From assembly GCA_031411235.1 (NCBI GenBank), contig JANOAR010000207.1:1-11491 (forward strand): a stretch of DNA of 11,491 bases, in the 5' to 3' direction. The translations under genes were made by a program, and so were the position numbers. This DNA comes from JANOAR01 sp031411235. Lineage in GTDB: Bacteria; Verrucomicrobiota; Verrucomicrobiia; Verrucomicrobiales; Verrucomicrobiaceae. Position 1 is the first letter of the stretch, and every line of letters begins with the position of its first letter. Under the pieces are notes generated by a model. The model was given only the letters and a program-made list of their open reading frames with translations, was not told the origin of the DNA and ran no database searches. Below, piece by piece: positions 1 to 4,699 of the stretch.

Positions 1-325
1 CCGCGATCTCGCTCATGATCTCGCGTCGCGTGCAGAAGCACGGGTAGAGCAACCCCAGCGCCTCCAGCTTCGCCAGCGCCGCGCGGTAGTCGTCGAAGTG
101 CTCCGACTGCCGCCGCACGGGCAGCTCCCAGGTGAGCCCCAACCACTGCAAATCTTCAAAAATCGCCGCCTCGTACTCACTCCTCACGCGAGTCGCGTCG
201 ATGTCCTCCAGCCGCAGTAAAAACCGTCCGCCGCTCGCCCGCGCTGCTTGCTCGGCGAACCGCGCCGCAAACGCATGGCCCAGGTGCAGCAGGCCCGTGG
301 GGCTGGGGGCGAAACGCGTGGTCAT
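1..325 (-). CDS. gluQ: Glutamyl-Q tRNA(Asp) synthetase, N-terminal part (partial at window edge)
   Basis: Reading the minus strand from the ATG at 325 gives 108 open codons to the window edge, so the C-terminus is missing. The product begins MTTRFAPSPTGLLHLGHA. It has the class I synthetase ATP-binding motif as HLGH (residues 14-17), the active-site segment LRLEDID (37-43) and a CFC pair in PCFCTRRE (residues 95-102). The CFC pair matches the start of the zinc site of GluQRS. HLGHA rather than the HIGGA/HVGGA of ordinary GltX, together with CFC at this position, favours GluQRS over glutamyl-tRNA synthetase. Known family role: a truncated GluRS paralogue that activates glutamate and attaches it to the queuosine base at the anticodon wobble position of tRNA(Asp), in the cytosol. 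No clear Shine-Dalgarno precedes the ATG. Without the C-terminal half, the absence of the anticodon-binding domain cannot be confirmed. Confidence 0.88.
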   Translation of the reverse strand, partial: MTTRFAPSPTGLLHLGHAFAARFAEQAARASGGRFLLRLEDIDATRVRSEYEAAIFEDLQWLGLTWELPVRRQSEHFDDYRAALAKLEALGLLYPCFCTRREIMSEIA

Positions 326-677
326 GAAAACTCAGCCGCCACTAGGCCCAATGCCGTTAAGCCATCGCAGCGCCGACAAAAAAGCCTGGCTGCAGTCGGT
401 GCAGCAACCTCAAACGCCGAATGGCTAGCAGCCGAGGGTTCATTCGAGAGGGTATTCCAGCAGCAACCACGAATGAACACGGACAGGCACGAATGAAGAA
501 GGGTCTTTGGCGGATTCATCATCAGGAGCGAATCGGTGAATTTTGAGCGCATCAATCAGGCCTGATTCGTGCCTATCCGTGTTCATCTGTGGTTGCTGCT
601 GAATGAGCCTCGCGCAGCACCCCAAGCTTTGTTTCCGGCTGAGCCAGGCTTGCTTAACGGCTTTGCCACAACGCCCG
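326..677. other. Intergenic region with a dispersed-repeat pair
   Basis: This 352-base stretch lies between the start of gluQ and the end of the exported propeller gene, both on the minus strand. It contains the inverted repeat pair listed separately (458-494 and 565-601). Several short open frames cross it, but none has a recognisable protein signature, and some derive from the repeat itself. The stretch should hold the gluQ promoter, but I see no convincing -35/-10 pair. I also see no strong intrinsic terminator for the propeller gene, which ends at 678. Confidence 0.6.
458..601. repeat. Inverted pair of 37-nt intergenic repeats (458-494 and 565-601)
   Basis: The left arm (458-494) starts cagcagcaaccacgaatgaa. 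The right arm (565-601), read as reverse complement, matches it at 34 of 37 positions with no gaps. A 70-base spacer separates them and ends in a perfect 14-nt palindrome, aatcaggcctgatt (554-567), overlapping the first bases of the right arm. The core 'cacgaatgaacacggataggcacgaat' family of sequences is one I recall as a dispersed non-coding repeat in Verrucomicrobia and related genomes; that attribution is from memory. Transcribed, the pair could form a long stem with a 70-base loop. Function unknown; a REP-like or non-autonomous element is possible. Confidence 0.75.
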
Positions 678-1982
678 CTATTTTTTCAGCACCGCCTTCT
701 CGTGAAGGAAGACGAACACGCCTTTCTTGTTGCTCACCACCACATCGACGAGGCCATCTTTGTTCACGTCGGCAGCCGTCACCTGAGTGCCCACGCCAGA
801 GTCGTCGTCGATCTGATGAGGCACGAAGTCCACGCTGCCGTCTTTGCCGCGCTGGATACCGAACCAATACAGCACCGCAGGTGCGCCGGGCTCGTCGTCT
901 TTGTTGGGGCCATGCGCCCAGAAGCGCTTGCCCGTGATGAGATCCTGCACGCCATCGCCATCCATATCGGCCATCGTCATCGCGTGCAGTTGCGAGAATT
1001 TCACCCCGTGCGGGCTCTCCTCGGGCGTGGCCCCCATGATCTTACGTTCGGTGAAGGCACCATCCTTTTGCTCGTACCAAGCCAAGCCAAATCCGTGGCC
1101 ATCCCAACTCGTGATCACGTCGCCGTCCTTGTCGCCATCCACATCATAGACTTGCATTTGCGCCCCACCGCGACGGTTCTCGGGGCCAAAGGCGACGGGA
1201 TGCAGCACCCATTCCTCGCTAACCGTGGCAGGCTGTTCGCGCCAGCCATCGCGATCCAGGATGTCCGCGCGGCCATCGCCATTCACATCGCCAAAACCAT
1301 AACCATGCGTGTAGCGGAAGTAGCGTTTGATGTCTGGCTTGCTGATCGGGCGAAAAGTCGCAGCTCCCGTCGGCGTGCTCCAATTCAAATCCGCATAGCC
1401 CAATCGCCCGCCCGTGTGGCACACGAGGTCAGGCTTGCCATCGCCCGTCACATCGCCCAACTGCGGCGACTCGTTGTCCGCCTGATCCAGCATCACATGG
1501 CGTGCCCAAGCGATGTCGCCGCGCTTCTTGGGATTCTCGTACCAAGCCGCAATATCCCCAGGCCACGAGAACACCGCGATGTCCGCCCAGCCGTCGCTAT
1601 TGAAGTCATACTGGTAGCTGAGGAAGTAGTCGGAGTAACTCAGCGGCTGGTAGGCCTTGCCTTTGAACTCGGGTGCTGCCGTGATGAAAGCCGCGTGATT
1701 CGGGCCATATTCCGCATCGGTCAGCGGCTTTTTCGAGTCAGGCTTCGGCGCACTGTAGGCCGAGCGTTGTTTGAAGTCAGGCCCCCACCAGACGAATGGC
1801 CCCGCGCAGACATCGTTGTTCCCATCGTGATCGAAGTCCGCCACATCGCCCCCCTCAGACCAGAATTCATTCGTGACGGTGATTTTTTTGAAGGTGTGAA
1901 CCACATCGCCTTCCTCGGCAGCAGGGCAAAGAATCGCGGCAAGGCCGAAAAGGAGCGTCGTAGGGAGCAAAGCTTTCATCAT
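678..1982 (-). CDS. Exported VCBS/FG-GAP repeat protein (seven calcium-loop repeats)
   Basis: A 434-residue protein starting MMKALLPTTLL. The N-terminus is a typical Sec signal peptide with a hydrophobic core to about residue 18 and likely cleavage near CPAA. The cysteine lacks a good lipobox, so a lipoprotein is less likely. The mature part carries seven acidic DxDxDG-type loops: DFDHDGNND, DFNSDGWAD, DVTGDGKPD, DVNGDGRAD, DVDGDKDGD, DMDGDGVQD and DVNKDGLVD. These are spaced about 48-75 residues apart along the whole chain. In the FG-GAP/VCBS families such loops bind calcium between the blades of a beta-propeller, so seven repeats suggest a seven-bladed fold. No catalytic motif is visible; binding of a surface ligand or polymer is inference. 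A GTG at 1994 would add four residues; I prefer the ATG at 1982 because the signal peptide then starts normally. No Shine-Dalgarno is evident. The first 31 codons lie in a 215-bp duplicated unit. Confidence 0.85.
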   Translation of the reverse strand: MMKALLPTTLLFGLAAILCPAAEEGDVVHTFKKITVTNEFWSEGGDVADFDHDGNNDVCAGPFVWWGPDFKQRSAYSAPKPDSKKPLTDAEYGPNHAAFITAAPEFKGKAYQPLSYSDYFLSYQYDFNSDGWADIAVFSWPGDIAAWYENPKKRGDIAWARHVMLDQADNESPQLGDVTGDGKPDLVCHTGGRLGYADLNWSTPTGAATFRPISKPDIKRYFRYTHGYGFGDVNGDGRADILDRDGWREQPATVSEEWVLHPVAFGPENRRGGAQMQVYDVDGDKDGDVITSWDGHGFGLAWYEQKDGAFTERKIMGATPEESPHGVKFSQLHAMTMADMDGDGVQDLITGKRFWAHGPNKDDEPGAPAVLYWFGIQRGKDGSVDFVPHQIDDDSGVGTQVTAADVNKDGLVDVVVSNKKGVFVFLHEKAVLKK

Positions 1983-2022
1983 AGAGGCAGGCACGAACGG
2001 CAGTGCGGCGAGCGGTCTTGCG

Positions 2023-2028
2023 ATATTA
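2023..2028 (-). promoter_or_regulatory. Possible -10 hexamer (TAATAT) upstream of the propeller gene
   Basis: On the minus strand TAATAT lies 40 bases before the ATG at 1982. The same hexamer sits at the equivalent place in unit B (2238-2243), where it overlaps the methyltransferase stop codon (TAA). No recognisable -35 hexamer stands 16-18 bases upstream, so this is only a weak candidate. It would place the promoter at the end of the methyltransferase coding region. Confidence 0.2.
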
Positions 2029-2041
2029 CCGTGATGTCGCT

Positions 2042-2197
2042 CTATTCGAGTGAGGTGGTTCCTCCATCAGTAGCGCGAGTTGAGCTGGTTCCGACGGCAT
2101 CGAAAAAGGTGTGAACCACATCGCCTTCCTCGGCAGCAGGGCAAAGGATAGCGGCGAGGCCGAACAGGAGCGTGGTAGGGAGCAAAGCTTTCATCAT
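2042..2197 (-). pseudogene. Truncated copy of the propeller gene 5' end (51-codon mini-ORF)
   Basis: Starting at the ATG at 2197, unit B encodes 30 residues identical to the start of the exported propeller protein, including the complete signal peptide. It then crosses the duplication join and reads 21 unrelated residues (FFDAVGTSSTRATDGGTTSL and a final E) to a TAG at 2042-2044. None of the calcium-loop repeats is present, so it cannot replace the full gene. It keeps the same upstream sequence as the intact gene and may be transcribed and translated as a small secreted peptide. Most simply it is a duplication remnant. Confidence 0.75.
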
Positions 2198-2240
2198 GGA
2201 GGCAGGCACGAACGGCAGCGCGGCGAGTGGTCTTGCGATA

Positions 2241-3785
2241 TTACCGCGCCGTCGCTCTATTCGAGCGAGGTGGTTCCTCCATCAGTAGCGCGAGTTGAGC
2301 TGGTTCCGACGGCATCGAAAAACTGCCGCGAGTGAATTGCAGCCACCGCAAACCCAGGCCCGCTTCGGAAGCGAGCGCCGACATGTCGAGTCGTTGTAAA
2401 AGATCAACAGTAATAGGGCGTTTGGCGTCGGTGAATACGAGGCAGGAAATGAACTGCTGGCAGGCAGATGAGTTGAGGATTTCAGCCACTAGCTGGGCTT
2501 CATCTGCCGATTGAAAAGAGAGGAAGTAACAGGTGTCATCGAAGAAAACCGGGCGGCCATCTACGGGAGGTATGGCGTGAAAGCGAGCTGAGCTGTGCAA
2601 ACCCGAAACGGCTACCTTCCAAGGTGTAAAGGCATAAGGGCCAATACCAAATAACGCGAAAGGGACAGCCGCCCTGTAGATGGAGCTTTTGCGGGCTAAA
2701 AAGCGCTCGGCGTGCGATTGAAGATAGCGCCAAGTTCTGGGGGCTTTTTGGGCGATGCTTGAAGTAGCATCCCCAACGAAACGCTGGGTTACGATGACCG
2801 ACCTTTTGGGGGTGATACGCGCGTTGGACAGGTCGCTGCACTTCAGTAGTGGGAAGACGAAGTCGGGCTCCATGTCCAGACGCTCTCCCAGGCCATTCTC
2901 CAGCGTTCCATCGACAGCTTGGCGTAATTCCATGATGGCAGCACAGTCATGCTTGATGCCAGATCTCCATTGAAAGGGGCAAAGACCCTCGAAATGACGC
3001 AGTTGGCGATACGCTTGCAGGTTGGCAACCATCTCCTTGCCCACGAGGCCAATCCGTAGAGTCGGAGCCAAAGCATCAAGTGATGGATAAACATCTGCCT
3101 CTCTGGGGCCAGTGGATCCTATGCGCAGATAGAGCAAGCAAGCATCCACTGCGGCACCAAAGTGGGTTGCAGCCTCAATTCGGTAAAGCGCGGCATGGGC
3201 AATGCGGCCATCATTTTGCCATGCGTAGCGGAGAAACTTTCGCGCCGTTGCGGTTTTGCACAACATGGCGAGCGTCGCTGGACGGTGCTCCAGCGCTTGG
3301 AGCAAGCGAATGAGCATCCATTCCGATATGTCAAAATTCGCTTTACCAGTGCGAGCCGCGATGCCCCGGAGTCCCTGGAAGTTTTCTTTTACTGGTAAAT
3401 TGGTGCCATTCACTGCGGCGACGCCTGCATTTGTGACCCAAGGCGGATTACCCAAAATGAGAAGGTTGCCCCTTTGCTCAGACAGGGCTGTGTCCCAGTC
3501 ATAGTTGAAAAAATCTTCCACTGCCAAAGTGCTTCGGGCCGAAGCGCCGAGTTGTTCAAGGGCAGTAGAGGCTTCGGCAATGTAGGCTGGGTTGATGTCG
3601 CAGCCATTCAATCGCGCTTCTGGGAATGCCTCGGCAGCAGCGCGTAAAAAGGCACCTCTGCCAACGGTTGGTTCGATTACATGCTGAGGCTTTTCACCGA
3701 GCTTCACGAGCAAACGGCAAACTTCACGGGCGAGCCCGATGGGTGTCTGAAAATCTCCGAACTCTGTCTTGGACTTAGATTTCAT
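2241..3785 (-). CDS. Type II-like N6-adenine DNA methyltransferase
   Basis: A 514-residue protein beginning MKSKSKTEFGDFQTP. FQTP (residues 12-15) fits motif X. VIEPTVGRGAFL (36-47) is motif I, the S-adenosylmethionine site. CDINP (62-66) fits motif II. NPPW (113-116) is the catalytic motif IV of N6-adenine methylases. This X-I-IV order with a long C-terminal half (about 180-480), presumably holding target recognition, resembles the TaqI/Eco57I-like gamma class. The enzyme would methylate adenine in the site cut by its partner and so protect host DNA. The frame stays open to an ATG at 3851, but the ATG at 3785 is the likely start: it overlaps the endonuclease stop as ATGA, which indicates translational coupling, and it removes a 22-residue extension lying inside the endonuclease gene. 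The last 27 codons fall in unit B of the tandem duplication. GC is lower than in the flanking genes. The target sequence cannot be read from the protein. Confidence 0.88.
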   Translation of the reverse strand: MKSKSKTEFGDFQTPIGLAREVCRLLVKLGEKPQHVIEPTVGRGAFLRAAAEAFPEARLNGCDINPAYIAEASTALEQLGASARSTLAVEDFFNYDWDTALSEQRGNLLILGNPPWVTNAGVAAVNGTNLPVKENFQGLRGIAARTGKANFDISEWMLIRLLQALEHRPATLAMLCKTATARKFLRYAWQNDGRIAHAALYRIEAATHFGAAVDACLLYLRIGSTGPREADVYPSLDALAPTLRIGLVGKEMVANLQAYRQLRHFEGLCPFQWRSGIKHDCAAIMELRQAVDGTLENGLGERLDMEPDFVFPLLKCSDLSNARITPKRSVIVTQRFVGDATSSIAQKAPRTWRYLQSHAERFLARKSSIYRAAVPFALFGIGPYAFTPWKVAVSGLHSSARFHAIPPVDGRPVFFDDTCYFLSFQSADEAQLVAEILNSSACQQFISCLVFTDAKRPITVDLLQRLDMSALASEAGLGLRWLQFTRGSFSMPSEPAQLALLMEEPPRSNRATAR

Positions 3786-4444
3786 TTCAGGCGGAGAACA
3801 CCCTCCACCGTGCCAGCTTGCTCGATAGCGCGGCTGTATTGCAATCGCCATTGGAGAGCATTCGAAATGGTCAGACTACCAAGTAGAGGTGGCGTGCGAA
3901 GCACCTCGTCAGCGAGGTTCTCTGCGGCAATCTGATCGAGCGGCAACATGCGTTTCTCAAAGAAGGCCAAGAGGTCGTCGCGGTTGGCTTGGTTCTCCAG
4001 CAAACGCAGGATGCCCTTGGTGGTTTGGAAATCTGCCGTGCGCTCTTTTTCGACGAAGATCGTGTGCAAAATATCGAGCCTAGCAGTGCGCTTAGCTTCA
4101 TCATCGGTCTTGGCATAGACAAAGATGAGGAGCGAGTAGCCCAACCCATAGACCTTTTGTCGTGCGCTTCTGAAAGGGCATGACGATTGCGGCTGGCGGA
4201 CGCTCGTCACCTTGATGTCAACATTGATACCTGGAAAGTCGATGCCCTTTGCCGAGTTCCCTTTTGGATATGTGTAGCGATCCAATAACGACACTTGGAA
4301 TTTGTGTTCCAGGTAGGTGCCGACCGCTTTCCCATCGGTCACACCAAACAAGCTCGGTTCTGCATGGCTTGACTCGGCTTCAGCGAATGAACGAGCTTCC
4401 TTATGCAAGTCGGCAACCGTCAGGATGGGGTGGAGCTTGATCAT
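3782..4444 (-). CDS. Putative type II restriction endonuclease (PD-(D/E)xK)
   Basis: A 220-residue protein, a usual size for type II endonucleases. The likely catalytic core is GIDFPGINVDIKVTS (67-81): Asp69, then Asp76-Ile-Lys78 as the (D/E)xK triad on the following strand, with Glu46 in YLEHKF as a candidate helix-A acid. The stretch SSCPFRSARQKVYGLGYSLL (87-106) follows, and its SxRQKxYGLGY part looks like a conserved helix of the family. The gene comes first in a two-gene minus-strand operon with the adenine methyltransferase, and the TGA and ATG overlap by two bases. That pairing is the main support for calling it a restriction enzyme; the nuclease fold is inferred from motif and context. 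I cannot name the specificity. It starts at ATG 4444; no in-frame alternative ATG lies near the N-terminus. Nothing visible is broken. Regulation may involve the two short inverted repeats at 4477-4508. Confidence 0.78.
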   Translation of the reverse strand: MIKLHPILTVADLHKEARSFAEAESSHAEPSLFGVTDGKAVGTYLEHKFQVSLLDRYTYPKGNSAKGIDFPGINVDIKVTSVRQPQSSCPFRSARQKVYGLGYSLLIFVYAKTDDEAKRTARLDILHTIFVEKERTADFQTTKGILRLLENQANRDDLLAFFEKRMLPLDQIAAENLADEVLRTPPLLGSLTISNALQWRLQYSRAIEQAGTVEGVLRLK

Positions 4445-4476
4445 AGTATAAACGAAGAGCTAATGGAGCGAGATGG

Positions 4477-4508
4477 AAGTATCTGGCATACTTGGCGGTG
4501 ACTGCCAA
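4477..4508. promoter_or_regulatory. Two abutting short inverted repeats upstream of the restriction operon
   Basis: aagtat-ctggc-atactt (4477-4493) has 6-bp arms with a 5-base spacer. It overlaps ttggc-ggtgact-gccaa (4492-4508), which has 5-bp arms with a 7-base spacer. Together they sit 33-64 bases upstream of the endonuclease ATG on the minus strand, where an operator or 5' leader structure would be expected. No controller (C) protein gene is present in the window. The function is a guess and short palindromes of this size can arise by chance. Confidence 0.3.
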
Positions 4509-4655
4509 ATCGCGGATGAGTCAGCACGCAAGACAAACTTTGATAAAGGCTGAATGCCGACGCTGTGGATGGGCGTGTGGCTTCACGATAGCAGGGAGAA
4601 GAAGGCACGAATAAGTGCGCATGTCCTGAGGGGCGCTACCGTAGGCAGCGAAAGA

Positions 4656-4676
4656 AATCGGCGCTCCTTGCCGATT
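4656..4676. other. Hairpin 24 bases before the PSCyt/PSD1 start codon
   Basis: aatcggc (4656-4662) pairs perfectly with gccgatt (4670-4676) across a 7-base loop. Outer bases taggc (4642-4646) and gccta (4677-4681) could extend the stem across an asymmetric internal loop. A run of seven T follows at 4690-4696, directly before the ATG at 4700. The gap between stem and T-run is too long for a standard terminator. It could be a leader structure or chance. Confidence 0.25.
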
Positions 4677-4699
4677 GCCTATCCCGCACTTTTTTTCAC

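Larger units (their letters stand above)
1891..2320. repeat. Tandem 215-bp direct duplication (unit A 1891-2105, unit B 2106-2320)
   Basis: Each base of 1891-2105 aligns without a gap to the base 215 positions downstream, with 12 mismatches by eye (203/215 identical). Both units contain, on the minus strand, the last 26 codons of the methyltransferase frame with its TAA stop, a 43-base spacer, and the first codons of the propeller gene. The intact methyltransferase gene ends inside unit B and the intact propeller gene begins inside unit A. The copied segment is therefore the junction between the two genes. The join at 2106-2107 shares only two bases (aa) with both sides. The five mismatches in the propeller coding part are all synonymous third positions. 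Confidence 0.93.

Noticed and set aside
322..555. A 77-codon minus-strand open frame whose TGA overlaps the gluQ start codon
   Set aside because: Its middle is translated from the 37-nt dispersed repeat, it has no family signature, and the apparent stop-start overlap is most likely chance.
603..2114. A 503-codon plus-strand open frame opposite the propeller gene
   Set aside because: It is the antisense shadow of the VCBS/FG-GAP gene: the minus strand shows a signal peptide and seven clear calcium loops, while this translation shows only H/A/R/V-rich noise.
1891..2320. Long target-site duplication left by insertion of the restriction cassette
   Set aside because: The two copies abut each other instead of flanking the cassette, and each includes the end of the methyltransferase gene, so the duplication arose after or independently of the insertion.
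4445..4450. TATACT as a -10 box for the restriction operon
   Set aside because: It directly abuts the ATG at 4444, so a transcript started from it would begin after the start codon; no in-frame alternative ATG lies near the N-terminus.
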